From NCBI GenBank assembly GCA_018333075.1, contig BORH01000003.1, positions 186,001-250,000 of the forward strand: a DNA stretch of 64,000 nt, written 5' to 3'. Below, in pieces: positions 1 to 8,655 of this stretch (its first letter is position 1; each line of letters begins with the position of its first letter). The notes below the pieces were generated by a model. It was given only the letters and a program-made list of their open reading frames with translations. It was not told the DNA's origin and made no database searches. The position numbers were made by a program, and so were the translations under genes. This DNA is from Heyndrickxia sporothermodurans. Its GTDB lineage: Bacteria > Bacillota > Bacilli > Bacillales > Bacillaceae_C.

Positions 1-476
1 GCCATCCATATCCACATTAATTTATAGGTAAAACCATCAGGAGCTGCTGCCCAAAGTTTATAAGCGAAGTACATCCAATTTGTACCGATAACATAATTAA
101 CAATTAATCCGATTATAGAAGCGAAAAAATATACAAATAAGTGCTGATTTCTTTCTATAACTTTTCCTACAATATAAGTTGTGAAAATAAAGGAAATGAC
201 AAATCCGAATGATGGACTTAAAAATTCTCCAATCCCTCCACTGAATCTAGCAAAAACAGGGGCGCCAGCTAATCCAACAATAGCATAAACAACCATCGAT
301 ACAGCACCTAACCGACTACCTAATACTGCCCCAGCTAAAATAGCAAAAAAGGTTTGCAACGTAATTGGGACTCCACCGATAACCATAAAGGGAACAATTG
401 ATGTGATATTAGCCCCAACCATCATAAATGCTGTAAATAATCCAATATAACAAATATCAATTGCACGAAATCTCAT
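1..476 (-). CDS. bioY: BioY biotin transporter substrate-binding subunit, cut by the window edge
   Basis: Membrane S-component of an ECF-type biotin uptake system. Reading the minus strand from the ATG at about 476 gives a hydrophobic protein beginning MRFRAIDICYIGLFTAFM, followed by GGVPITLQTFFAILAGAVLG and a VYAIVGLAGAPVF segment; these are the conserved BioY signatures. About 158 codons are present and the C-terminal part lies outside the window. The start is supported by an AAAGGGG ribosome site six or so bases upstream. No ECF ATPase genes are visible next to it, so the energising module must be encoded elsewhere or the protein works alone. The family call is firm; biotin specificity is known of the family, not shown here. 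Confidence 0.9.
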   Translation of the reverse strand, partial: MRFRAIDICYIGLFTAFMMVGANITSIVPFMVIGGVPITLQTFFAILAGAVLGSRLGAVSMVVYAIVGLAGAPVFARFSGGIGEFLSPSFGFVISFIFTTYIVGKVIERNQHLFVYFFASIIGLIVNYVIGTNWMYFAYKLWAAAPDGFTYKLMWIWM

Positions 477-505
477 TCCTACTCCCCTTTCTCTTTTCAA
501 TATAT

Positions 506-559
506 AGATTAATCGAATAGATAATAAAATGTCAACTCGATAATTAAAATGGTTTACAA
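506..559 (-). promoter_or_regulatory. bioY promoter with BirA-like half site
   Basis: On the minus strand a TTGACA -35 (complement of 530-535) lies 18 bp from a TAATCT -10 (complement of 506-511), upstream of bioY. A perfect BirA half-site, GGTTTACAA on the plus strand, is at 551-559. The other half, ATGTCAACT at 529-537, overlaps the -35 but is degenerate, and the 13-bp spacer is shorter than the 15-16 bp usual for BirA. Biotin-dependent repression is therefore plausible, not proven. Confidence 0.4.
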
Positions 560-594
560 AAAGAGGGAGTCTGTATTTAACCTTTTGGAGTGTT

Positions 595-1542
595 TTGAAT
601 ACACTATTTAGGTCAATGCCTAATAAAGGGGTGGTTCACATAATCTCACATCCATTGTACACATATTATCCATATTACCTACGACATAAGACATCATTTC
701 CTCCACAGCACCAACCAAAGCAGCCAGGTATAGAAGGATTAATGAATCCGAAGCCAATCATTGAAGATAAAAAATATAAGGGAAGTGGAAAGTTAAAAAA
801 TAAAGTAGCTATTATAACAGGTGGTGATAGTGGAATTGGAGCGGCAACAGCTATAGCCTTTGCTAAGGAGGGTGCCGATATTGCTATTCCATATTATTAT
901 CATTATGAGGATGAGGATGCCTTTCGTACAAAGAAAAGAATTGAGGAATTAGGAAGAAGATGTATACTTTTTGTCGGTGATCTAACTAACGAAAGGTATT
1001 GCAAGGAAATTGTAAAAAAGGTAGTCAAACATTTGGGGAAAATTGATATTTTAGTTAATAATCATGGTGTTCAATATCCTCAAAAAAAATTAACAGAAAT
1101 TACATCGGAGCAATGGGATATAACATTTAAAACAAATATTTATAGTTTTTTTTATTTAACAAAAGCAACACTGCCTTATTTAAAGAGGAATAGTGCAATT
1201 ATTAATACAGCATCTGTTGTTGCCTACGAGGGAAATAAAAATTTAATTGACTATGCTTCTACCAAAGCGGCAATTGTAGGATTTACGAGAGCTTTATCAC
1301 AAAATTTGGCAACGGATGGAATTAGAGTAAATGCTGTAGCACCTGGTCCAATATGGACCCCTTTAATTCCATCAAGCTTTTCAGCAAAACAGGTAGCAAC
1401 ATTTGGTCTAGATGTACCTATGAAAAGGGCAGGACAACCATATGAACTTGCACCTGCATATGTATATTTAGCCTCTGATGATTCTAGTTATGTTACTGGT
1501 CAAGTAATCCATGTAAACGGAGGGACAATGGTTAGCTCTTAA
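595..1542 (+). CDS. Short-chain dehydrogenase/reductase of the stress-protein (YhdF/YhxD-like) group
   Basis: NAD(P)-dependent oxidoreductase with a Rossmann fold. Visible motifs: cofactor loop TGGDSGIG (75-82), the NNHG motif (155-158, usually NNAG), a catalytic Ser in TASV (207), and YxxxK at Tyr220/Lys224. The stretch PPQHQPKQPGIEGLMNP before the core is the N-terminal extension typical of the Bacillus general-stress SDR group (285-300 residues). The start is uncertain: TTG at 595 follows GGAG by four bases, and an in-frame ATG at 616 or GTG about 631 are alternatives. Monocistronic; a strong terminator follows. The substrate cannot be read from sequence. Confidence 0.88.
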   Translation: MNTLFRSMPNKGVVHIISHPLYTYYPYYLRHKTSFPPQHQPKQPGIEGLMNPKPIIEDKKYKGSGKLKNKVAIITGGDSGIGAATAIAFAKEGADIAIPYYYHYEDEDAFRTKKRIEELGRRCILFVGDLTNERYCKEIVKKVVKHLGKIDILVNNHGVQYPQKKLTEITSEQWDITFKTNIYSFFYLTKATLPYLKRNSAIINTASVVAYEGNKNLIDYASTKAAIVGFTRALSQNLATDGIRVNAVAPGPIWTPLIPSSFSAKQVATFGLDVPMKRAGQPYELAPAYVYLASDDSSYVTGQVIHVNGGTMVSS

Positions 1543-1546
1543 ATGA

Positions 1547-1590
1547 ATAGAAAGCAAGGTTCAAAACATTTGAGTAACCTTGCTTTCTAT
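1547..1590 (+). terminator. Rho-independent terminator of the SDR gene
   Basis: A perfect 15-bp stem pairs 1547-1561 with 1576-1590 around a 14-base loop and is followed by a T-rich run. Confidence 0.9.
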
Positions 1591-1662
1591 TTTTATTTTT
1601 TCTAAATTAAGTCTAAGTTCATAGGATGTCTTATTTTAAGATCTATTTAATTATTATTTATA

Positions 1663-1869
1663 AAAGATGGGATTTCTAAAGAGGAAGGTCCATTTAAAGT
1701 AGCTAACTCCAGCGATCAGTTTATCATTGATTGGACAACCTCTGGTCAAACTGCTGTAGATGTACCATTAACTGCAATGGGGAAGAAAGCTAGTTTAATT
1801 ACAGGATTCTATGAAAATACCCATATTTATATGTCGATGATGCAAGCAATGGGATTAAAAAAACGATAG
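1663..1869 (+). pseudogene. C-terminal remnant of an alkaline phosphatase
   Basis: An open stretch of 68 codons reads KDGISKEEGPFKVANSSDQ, then DWTTSGQTAVDVPLTAMGKK and a FYENTHIYMSMMQAMGL end. This matches the C-terminus of PhoA/PhoB-type alkaline phosphatases, where the TSGHT-VDVPL segment carries a metal-binding His; here that His is Gln. An in-frame stop lies at 1648-1650 and nothing upstream continues the protein, so only the tail survives. Non-functional relic, reading the same way as the SDR gene. Confidence 0.75.
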
Positions 1870-2336
1870 TGATTATTTATGACATCTTTTAGTATAAAAA
1901 GTTGAAAAATAAACGGGGCATGTTAAGACGAATCGATTAAAGGATTCGTTTTTTCTATTGGTTTATTATAAATTTTCGCATGAAGGCTAATTTTCTTGAA
2001 AAGAAGCGTCCTACGTCAGCTCCTTATGATAATTCAGCATTGATTCAACTTTAGGAACAACTAAAGAAATTTTCCTGCCAAATTTTATCAGCCTTTACGC
2101 CGATAAACAAGGTGCTTGAGTATTTTTTCTTATGGTTCGAATATGTGATATTTTTGGTATTAAATCACATGAATAACCTACCTTGGTAAGGAAAAATAGC
2201 CAAATAAATATTTTTTTATAAAAGAATCTCTTCTTTTAAAAATAATCTTAAGACTTGTCTCATATCCTTTAATAAATGTCTAGTGATTCTTTGTAATTTA
2301 TTTTGACATAGTTCTAACGCGGATAGGAGAGACAGT
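1870..2336. other. Intergenic stretch with weak hairpins and a possible relic
   Basis: No convincing gene. A 7-bp hairpin with T-run at 1928-1955 could end the phosphatase relic. A 24-codon open stretch at 1980-2054 (MKANFLEKKRPTSAPYDNSA) has gene-like composition but no ribosome site, and may be another fragment. An imperfect palindrome spans roughly 2134-2181. The flippase ribosome site GGATAGGAGAGA closes the stretch. Confidence 0.4.
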
Positions 2337-3665
2337 ATGACTTCGTTTTTTAAGGGGACGTTCCTATTAGTTGTGGTGGCATTTATTGGTGAATGTGTGG
2401 AATTTTTTATAAATATGGTGCTGGCAAATGAACTTGGTGAAGTTGGATTGGGCTTATATATGTCCATACTTCCAGTTATTTTCTTTATTGTTGTACTTTC
2501 GAGTATGGAGTTGCCAATATCCATTTCAAAATTTATTGCAGAAAAAGAAGAAAAGTTTCATTTAAGCATGCTTCAGCATGCCATTCGATTTACAGTAATG
2601 TTTACTACTGTTTTAGTTATTTTAGCCATAGTCATTCTTCCAATAATACCTGTTTTTAACCACTATCATCCATATATGAGAGGACTAGTTATAGTATTAA
2701 TTCCGCTTATTTCATTTTCTTCTGTTGCAAGAGGATACTTTATGGGTGTTCAGCATATGGGGAAAATAGCCGCTGCCAATTTTTTAAGAAGAATTGTACA
2801 ACTTGGCTTGCTAGTTATCGTGTATAAATTATTTCAATTTGAACTGGACAAGGCTATTTTTGTTGCTTTATGTACATTTGTTGGTAGTGAAATAATTGTT
2901 TTTTTATATTTAGTTCATACATTCTTTTTGCAATTTAAACATTTTAAGAAAAAACATAATGTTCGGCTGACAGGCAAATCGGTTCGAAAAAGTCTGATGT
3001 CTGTTTCCTTGCCAACTACGGGAATGAGAATATCCCACTCTATTTCACATGCGATTCAGCCTTTTTTAATAAAAGCAGCATTAATGAAGGCAGGATTTTC
3101 TGGAACAATGGCTATTGAACATTTCGGTATTTTAACTGGAGTAGCTTTTAGTATTGGTTTTTTTCCAGCATTTATAGCTCACTCTTTATCTACGGTTTTG
3201 ATACCAACTGTATCAGAGGCTTATGCAAAGAAGGACTTCCTAAAGCTTAGGAATCTATTACAGCAAGTGATTTTAATTACATTTATTTATGGAATTCCAG
3301 CAATTATTATTTTTCATATATTTGCTAAGCCTTTAACACATATGTTTTTTGATTCAGAAATAGCTCCACTTTACTTACAGCTGCTTTGGCCATATTTTTT
3401 GTTCCACTTCTTTGCCATCCCACTACAAGCCTTTTTAATTGGGATAGGGTTAATTAAAGATACATTGCTTCATTTCGTTTGGTCAACAATTGTTATGTTT
3501 GTAATGATGTATCTTCTTGGCTCTAATCAGCAATTTAATATGGTTGGTATTATTCTTGGGATGAATGCAAGCTCCTTACTTATGATGCTTCTGCATTATG
3601 TGACATTATGTAGAAAAATTGGTGTTTCGCTAATATTTAGAAAGCCATTAAATCAGTCATATTAA
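2337..3665 (+). CDS. SpoVB-like polysaccharide/lipid flippase (MOP superfamily)
   Basis: Integral membrane exporter of 442 residues with about 12 hydrophobic segments, no signal peptide and no charged extramembrane domain. The N-terminus (GECVEFFINMVLANELGEVG) and the ELPISISKFIAEKEE segment are characteristic of the SpoVB branch of the MATE/MVF/flippase superfamily, which moves lipid-linked sugars or cell-wall precursors across membranes. SpoVB itself is about 518 residues, so this is one of the shorter paralogs found in Bacilli. ATG start after AGGAGAGA. It is monocistronic; the neighbours do not point to a substrate. Assignment to the superfamily is secure, to sporulation only inferred. 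Confidence 0.82.
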   Translation: MTSFFKGTFLLVVVAFIGECVEFFINMVLANELGEVGLGLYMSILPVIFFIVVLSSMELPISISKFIAEKEEKFHLSMLQHAIRFTVMFTTVLVILAIVILPIIPVFNHYHPYMRGLVIVLIPLISFSSVARGYFMGVQHMGKIAAANFLRRIVQLGLLVIVYKLFQFELDKAIFVALCTFVGSEIIVFLYLVHTFFLQFKHFKKKHNVRLTGKSVRKSLMSVSLPTTGMRISHSISHAIQPFLIKAALMKAGFSGTMAIEHFGILTGVAFSIGFFPAFIAHSLSTVLIPTVSEAYAKKDFLKLRNLLQQVILITFIYGIPAIIIFHIFAKPLTHMFFDSEIAPLYLQLLWPYFLFHFFAIPLQAFLIGIGLIKDTLLHFVWSTIVMFVMMYLLGSNQQFNMVGIILGMNASSLLMMLLHYVTLCRKIGVSLIFRKPLNQSY

Positions 3666-3780
3666 TGTTTATATACTCTTCACAAGAAGGTGTCGAGTTT
3701 TTTAATATAGTATTGGAAACGCATCCAATAAGCAGTTAAAATGGATGTAATTAAGATGATACGGATTAGGGGGGGATATT

Positions 3781-6450
3781 TTGGGGCGTAGAGAAGAAAT
3801 CTTAAGCTTTTTAAAGAGAAAAAAGAAATACTATTCAGCACAGCAAATTGCTGATAAATTTCAATTGGATCGTGCGAATGTCAGTCGCTATTTAAATGAG
3901 CTTTTCAAAATGAAGCTAATCGAGAAAATTCATGGAAAGCCGATTGTTTATCGTTTTATAAGTTCGGAAAATTTACAAATACACTCCCATTCATTTCAAC
4001 AATTGATAGGTGTTGATGGTAGTTTAAAAGTAGCTGTTCAGCAGGCGCAAGCGGCTATTTTATATCCGCCAAGGGGACTTCATACATTAATTTTAGGAAA
4101 AACCGGAACAGGTAAGTCATTATTTGCCGAATGTATGCATAAATATGCGGTCGATGTAAAGGTAATTGATAACAATGCACCCTTCATTACATTTAATTGT
4201 GCAGACTACTCACAAAATCCGCAGCTGCTTTATGGGCAAATTTTTGGGATAAAGAGGGGCTCATATACAGGGGCTGATACTGATCGACCAGGGTTGTTGG
4301 AAAAATGTGATCAAGGCATACTATTTCTAGATGAGATTCATCGCCTACCACATGAAGGGCAAGAAATGCTTTTTACATTCATGGATAAAGGGGAATTCCG
4401 TAGATTAGGCGAAACAGATCAAATAAGGAAAGCATCGGTTCAAATTATTGGGGCAACAACTGAGCTGCCAGAATCGTTTTTATTAGAAACGTTTACAAGA
4501 AGAATTCCAATGACTATAACTTTGCCATCTTTAGAGGAAAGAAACCTTGAGGAAAGGTATCAATTGATTGAATATTTTTTGATTCAAGAGTCTATTCGAC
4601 TAAATGAAACAATTTATGTAGATAGACGAGCACTTAGTGCATTACTGCTATATCATACTACAGCAAATATAGGCCAACTACAGCGAGATTTAAAGCTAGC
4701 TTGTGCTAAAGCATTTTTAAATTATAAATCTGATGAAATTCCATTTATTAAAATTACACAAATGGATTTACCAATTCACGTACAAAAAGGATTGCTTGAT
4801 ACGAAAGAATTTCGGGAGAAAATGAATAGATTGATAGGCAGTGATCAAGAAATCTTTAAGTTTTATTACCAAGTAAGTGCAAATAAAGATATCCCAATAG
4901 AAGAGAGTAGTTATTATGATGAAATCGAACAGAAACTACAAAGTCTACATCAGGATGGTAAAAGCGTAGAGGATATTCAAAAGGAAATTCTTTTAGATAT
5001 CAATCAATATTTTAATCATTATTTTGACCAATTACCTGAAAAAAATGTAAATGAGGTTGTAGGGGACCAGCTATGGGGCATAACAGAAAAGGTTTATCAA
5101 TTTGCTGAACACGAATTATTAAGAAGTTTTAGTAAGAAGATGCAATTTGCTTTTTCTTTACATCTACAGGGCACGATTGATCGGATTAAACAAAATAAAA
5201 CCATCTACCATCCAAATTTAAATGATATTCGAAAAAAGTACTCAAAGGAATTTAAAGTTTCCATTGAGATCGCTCAAATGATTGAAAATGAATTAAATGT
5301 AGAAATACCATTAGATGAAATTGGTTTTATCACCATGTTTTTAGCATCAGATATTGAAGAAAAAATGTTTTTTCAAGAGCAAAATGTTGGAATCATTGTG
5401 ATGATGCATGGCAATTCAACAGCCACAAGTATGCTGCAAACAGTACAAGAGCTTTTGGGAGTTCAGCATGGAATCGCGATAGATATGCCATTGTCTATGG
5501 CAGTAAGGGATATGTATGATCGTGTGAAAAATGCAGTTGTTCGCTTAAACAATACAAAAGGAATCCTGCTGCTAGTAGATATGGGGTCATTATCATCTTT
5601 TGGAGATATGATTTTTGAGGAGACAGGAGCAAAGACTAAAACCATTTCAATGACAAGTACACCAATTGTAATGGAAGCTGTTCGTAAAGCTTCATTGGGA
5701 CGGGGATTAGAGGAAATATATCAAAGCTGCCAGCAGCTGTTTGAATATCAAACTTCTTCAATAAAGGCGTATAGTAAACCAATGAAAAAGGCAATTGTTA
5801 CAGCCTGTTTTACAGGTGAAGGTGTTGCGCTTAAATTGAAATCAAGGTTATCAGAGCTTATCAGTGGGATGGATATAGAACTTTTTTCCTTACAATTTTT
5901 TAATCGCCAAGCTTTTACTGAAAAAATCGAACAGTTATCTGGGCAATATGAAATTATGGCGATTGTTGGGACCGTTCATTTTCAATATGGACAAATCCCT
6001 TTTTATTCCGCCTTTGATATTTTTCAAAATAATGGTTTACAAGATTTAAAAAGAGTAATAGATGAAGAAGATCCTTATCAGAGAATGGTTCAGTCCTTGG
6101 AGGGGCATATAACTACGATTCCTTCTATAAAGTATTTAGTTCACAAGCTACGAAGCTTAATAAGCGAAATTACGCAACAATTAAATGTCGTTCTTGAAGA
6201 AGGAGTAGATAAAGGAATAATTATTCATTTAATCTTTTTAATTGAAAATTTGAAGTTAAATCAACCAATACGCGAATTTGAAGAATATGAAGATTTTCGA
6301 AAAAAATATGCCCGGGAAATGAGTGTAATAAGGGAGATATTTAATAAGCTTATGGAAGAATATGATATTTCAGTTGACGATTCTGAGATTGCATATTTAT
6401 GTCAAATGTTTATGGAAAATCAAATACAAAATAATAATGTGTGTAAATGA
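3781..6450 (+). CDS. Sigma-54-dependent transcriptional activator with PTS regulation domains (LevR/CelR type)
   Basis: Activator of 889 residues. Order of domains: winged HTH (about 1-60, [20 protein letters not shown]), AAA+ core with Walker A GKTGTGKS (106-113), the sigma-54 contact loop GSYTGA (160-165; canonical GAFTGA) and Walker B LFLDEIH (181-187), first PRD (about 430-530), an EIIA-Man-like domain with the His motif MMHGNSTAT, an EIIB-like domain, and a second PRD (about 780-880). PTS proteins phosphorylate conserved His residues of such regulators, coupling activity to sugar flux. TTG start after a run of seven G. It ends just before a -24/-12 promoter driving the PTS genes, its obvious target. 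CelR, ManR and LevR are close alternatives in naming. Confidence 0.92.
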   Translation: MGRREEILSFLKRKKKYYSAQQIADKFQLDRANVSRYLNELFKMKLIEKIHGKPIVYRFISSENLQIHSHSFQQLIGVDGSLKVAVQQAQAAILYPPRGLHTLILGKTGTGKSLFAECMHKYAVDVKVIDNNAPFITFNCADYSQNPQLLYGQIFGIKRGSYTGADTDRPGLLEKCDQGILFLDEIHRLPHEGQEMLFTFMDKGEFRRLGETDQIRKASVQIIGATTELPESFLLETFTRRIPMTITLPSLEERNLEERYQLIEYFLIQESIRLNETIYVDRRALSALLLYHTTANIGQLQRDLKLACAKAFLNYKSDEIPFIKITQMDLPIHVQKGLLDTKEFREKMNRLIGSDQEIFKFYYQVSANKDIPIEESSYYDEIEQKLQSLHQDGKSVEDIQKEILLDINQYFNHYFDQLPEKNVNEVVGDQLWGITEKVYQFAEHELLRSFSKKMQFAFSLHLQGTIDRIKQNKTIYHPNLNDIRKKYSKEFKVSIEIAQMIENELNVEIPLDEIGFITMFLASDIEEKMFFQEQNVGIIVMMHGNSTATSMLQTVQELLGVQHGIAIDMPLSMAVRDMYDRVKNAVVRLNNTKGILLLVDMGSLSSFGDMIFEETGAKTKTISMTSTPIVMEAVRKASLGRGLEEIYQSCQQLFEYQTSSIKAYSKPMKKAIVTACFTGEGVALKLKSRLSELISGMDIELFSLQFFNRQAFTEKIEQLSGQYEIMAIVGTVHFQYGQIPFYSAFDIFQNNGLQDLKRVIDEEDPYQRMVQSLEGHITTIPSIKYLVHKLRSLISEITQQLNVVLEEGVDKGIIIHLIFLIENLKLNQPIREFEEYEDFRKKYAREMSVIREIFNKLMEEYDISVDDSEIAYLCQMFMENQIQNNNVCK

Positions 6451-6461
6451 ATGTGCGAGTG

Positions 6462-6477
6462 TGTAATGAAAATTACA
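6462..6477. promoter_or_regulatory. Inverted repeat, candidate upstream activator site
   Basis: TGTAAT (6462-6467) and ATTACA (6472-6477) form a perfect 6-bp dyad with a 4-base centre, about 55 bp upstream of the sigma-54 promoter and just after the activator stop codon. Position fits an enhancer-type binding site for the LevR-like activator. Binding is inferred. Confidence 0.4.
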
Positions 6478-6530
6478 TACTTGTTTTTTTATATATTGTG
6501 ATTGTAACGGTTTTTATGGAACTTCTTCAT

Positions 6531-6546
6531 TGGCACGAATTTTGCA
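6531..6546 (+). promoter_or_regulatory. Sigma-54 (-24/-12) promoter of the PTS operon
   Basis: TGGCAC (6531-6536), five bases, then TTGCA (6542-6546). The GG and GC doublets are exactly 10 bases apart, matching the SigL/RpoN consensus TGGCAC-N5-TTGCW. It lies directly between the sigma-54 activator gene and the PTS genes. Confidence 0.93.
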
Positions 6547-6575
6547 TATTAAAAGAATAGGAGGTGAAAATATCA

Positions 6576-6719
6576 TTGCAATCTAATATGTCTTATAGAA
6601 CTTTAGCTATAAGAGGGGAGAAGGTTGATTTTGAAGAAAATTATGTTGGTATGCTCAGCGGGAATGTCTACAAGCCTATTAGTTACAAAGATGGAGAAAG
6701 CTGCAGCACAAAAAAATGA
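6576..6719 (+). CDS. Possible 47-codon leader ORF overlapping the IIB gene
   Basis: A very strong ribosome site AGGAGGTGA (6559-6567) sits eight bases before a TTG at 6576. That frame stays open to 6719, running through the start of the IIB gene in a different frame. The product (starting MQSNMSYRTLAIRGEKVDF) resembles nothing I know and its distal codons are just the IIB gene out of frame. It could be a translational leader or a chance ORF; the unusually good ribosome site with no other gene to serve is the only argument. Confidence 0.25.
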   Translation: MQSNMSYRTLAIRGEKVDFEENYVGMLSGNVYKPISYKDGESCSTKK

Positions 6720-6939
6720 AGAAATTAGTATTTTCGCGGTAGCAGAGGCAGAAGCTCGTAATCATTTTGAAGAAATTGATATTTTGTTGCTTGGGCCACA
6801 AGTCCGTTTTTTAAAAGGAAAACTGGAAAAGAAACTAGCTGAAAAAGGAATACCTGTTCAAGTGATTGACAGCATTGATTATGGAACGATGAATGGAGAG
6901 GCAGTGCTTAATAAAGCTTTAAGTTTATTAGATAGTTAG
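6631..6939 (+). CDS. PTS cellobiose/lactose-family enzyme IIB
   Basis: Cytoplasmic phosphotransfer subunit: accepts phosphate from IIA on a Cys and passes it to the incoming sugar. The N-terminus KKIMLVCSAGMSTSLLVTKM carries the phosphocysteine in the CSAGMSTS loop. The length, about 102 residues, is standard. Two TTG codons could start it (6625, 6631); 6631 places the canonical KKIML N-terminus directly after the start and gives better spacing from AAGG at 6621. First gene of the PTS operon, 22 bp before IIC. Cellobiose, lichenan oligosaccharides or chitobiose are the usual sugars; the sequence does not decide. Confidence 0.93.
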   Translation: MKKIMLVCSAGMSTSLLVTKMEKAAAQKNEEISIFAVAEAEARNHFEEIDILLLGPQVRFLKGKLEKKLAEKGIPVQVIDSIDYGTMNGEAVLNKALSLLDS

Positions 6940-6961
6940 GGGATAAAGGGGGAATCGTGGA

Positions 6962-8263
6962 ATGAGTAAAATAATAGAGGGGTTAGAAAAGCATTTTGTC
7001 CCTATTGCGGGAAGAATTGGAGCACAGAGACATTTAGTAGCTATTCGTGATGGTTTCGTTACAATAATGCCATTAATGATATTGGGATCGTTTGCAACTT
7101 TGCTAAATAATTTACCGATTAAAGCTTACCAAAATTTTATGAAATCCGTATTCGGTGAAAACTGGACAATGTTTGGTGGAGTCCTCTGGCAAGGCACATT
7201 TGCTATTGTTTCATTTCTTGTGGCATTTTCGATTGCATATAATTTAGCTAAATCTTATAACAAGGATGGACTTTCATCCGGAGTTGTTTCTATTGCTGCT
7301 TTACTTTCGATAATGGCTACAACAAAGGACGGGGGATTTCCTGTATCATGGGCAAGTGCAACAGGACTTTTTGTTGCGATATTTGTCGCACTCATTTCTA
7401 CTGAAATTTTCACAAGATTATTAGGGAATTCTAAATTAATTATTAAAATGCCTGATGGTGTACCACCTGCTGTTTCAAGATCATTTGCTGCTTTATTTCC
7501 AGCAATGATTACTTTAATCATTTTCGGACTTATAAAAGTGATCACCGTAAAACTGGGAATTTCAGATTTGCATCAAGCACTGTATGATTTACTTCAAGCA
7601 CCTATAGCTAAAATGGCTAATACATTATGGTCCGCCATTGTTATTGCTATTGTCAATCATTTTCTATGGTTCTTCGGACTCCATGGATCGAATATTTTAG
7701 AACCATTAATGCAAGCGGTTTATTTACCAGCTATTAATGATAATATTGCTGCCTTCAAAGCGGGAACAGAGATACCGAATATTGTAACTAAGTCATTCTT
7801 TGATGGTTTTGTATATTTGGGGGGATCGGGAGCAACAATTGGTTTATTAATTGCAATATTAATTTCTGGTCGAAAGCATAAGCAATATAAGGATTTATCG
7901 AAATTGTCTGTAGCACCAGGTCTATTTAATATTAATGAGCCAGTAGTATTCGGTTTGCCAATAGTATTAAATCCAATTTTATTTATTCCATTTATTTTAA
8001 CTCCACTTCTATTAACCATTATAAGTTATCTGGCAATTGCATCTGGATTAGTACCAAAAACCGTAGTATTGCTGCCATGGACAACACCACCTGTTATCGG
8101 AGGATTTGTAGCCACAGCTTCATGGAAAGGTGGTCTTCTAGCAGCTATTAATTTACTCATTTCTATATTTATCTATATTCCATTTATTAAAATGGCTGAA
8201 CGATCATTTTTGAAAAAAGAAAAGGAAAATGTCAATGCAGGGCCTATTCAACAAGCGAAATAG
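6962..8263 (+). CDS. PTS cellobiose/lactose-family enzyme IIC (permease)
   Basis: Membrane channel of the PTS, 433 residues with about ten hydrophobic segments. Typical family features: N-terminal GLEKHFVPIAGRIGAQRHL, the NHFLWFFGLHGSNILEPLM segment, and the substrate-site region GLFNINEPVVFGLPIV that holds the conserved Glu. It imports a disaccharide while IIB phosphorylates it. ATG start after GGGGGAATCG. Lies between IIB and IIA in one operon driven by the sigma-54 promoter. Full length, nothing missing. Confidence 0.94.
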   Translation: MSKIIEGLEKHFVPIAGRIGAQRHLVAIRDGFVTIMPLMILGSFATLLNNLPIKAYQNFMKSVFGENWTMFGGVLWQGTFAIVSFLVAFSIAYNLAKSYNKDGLSSGVVSIAALLSIMATTKDGGFPVSWASATGLFVAIFVALISTEIFTRLLGNSKLIIKMPDGVPPAVSRSFAALFPAMITLIIFGLIKVITVKLGISDLHQALYDLLQAPIAKMANTLWSAIVIAIVNHFLWFFGLHGSNILEPLMQAVYLPAINDNIAAFKAGTEIPNIVTKSFFDGFVYLGGSGATIGLLIAILISGRKHKQYKDLSKLSVAPGLFNINEPVVFGLPIVLNPILFIPFILTPLLLTIISYLAIASGLVPKTVVLLPWTTPPVIGGFVATASWKGGLLAAINLLISIFIYIPFIKMAERSFLKKEKENVNAGPIQQAK

Positions 8264-8284
8264 TCAGCAAAGGAGATCATACTA

Positions 8285-8593
8285 ATGCATGTAGAACAAA
8301 TTGTTATGTCGATCATTACTTATAGCGGAAATGCGAAAAGTGATTCTGTAGAAGCGATTCAAGCAGCTAAAGCAAAAAATAGTAATGAAGCAAGGCGACT
8401 AATTGCTAAAGCAGAAGAAGAGCTATTAAATGCACATCATGTTCAAACTTCACTTATCCAGAATGAAGCTCGTGGCAATAAGACGGAAATTACTTTATTG
8501 CTTGTTCACGCTCAGGATCATTTAATGAATGCAATTACATTTAAGGATCTGGCTAAGGAGTTTGTTGAGCTTTATGAATCAATGAATCAATAA
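8285..8593 (+). CDS. PTS cellobiose/lactose-family enzyme IIA
   Basis: Cytoplasmic phosphocarrier, 102 residues, of the all-helical trimeric Lac-type IIA family. The active His is in LLLVHAQDHLMNA (His75), with the trimer-buried Asp three residues later (Asp78). It takes phosphate from HPr and passes it to IIB. ATG start after AAAGGAGATC, 21 bp behind IIC. A stem-loop directly after the stop separates it from the DUF871 gene. Confidence 0.94.
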   Translation: MHVEQIVMSIITYSGNAKSDSVEAIQAAKAKNSNEARRLIAKAEEELLNAHHVQTSLIQNEARGNKTEITLLLVHAQDHLMNAITFKDLAKEFVELYESMNQ

Positions 8594-8598
8594 AAAAT

Positions 8599-8641
8599 AG
8601 AGATGGATGGGCAGTATTCCATTCCATCTCTTTTATTCCTA
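8599..8641 (+). terminator. Hairpin between PTS genes and the DUF871 gene
   Basis: A 9-bp perfect stem (8599-8607 with 8633-8641) followed by TTTATT. It probably reduces read-through or protects the upstream mRNA end, since the next ribosome site is only a few bases further on. Confidence 0.6.
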
Positions 8642-8655
8642 AGGAGGAGATTGAT

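Noticed and set aside
2216-2524. 102-codon minus-strand ORF at the start of the flippase gene
   Set aside because: Overlaps a clear membrane-protein gene in antisense; composition is that of a shadow.
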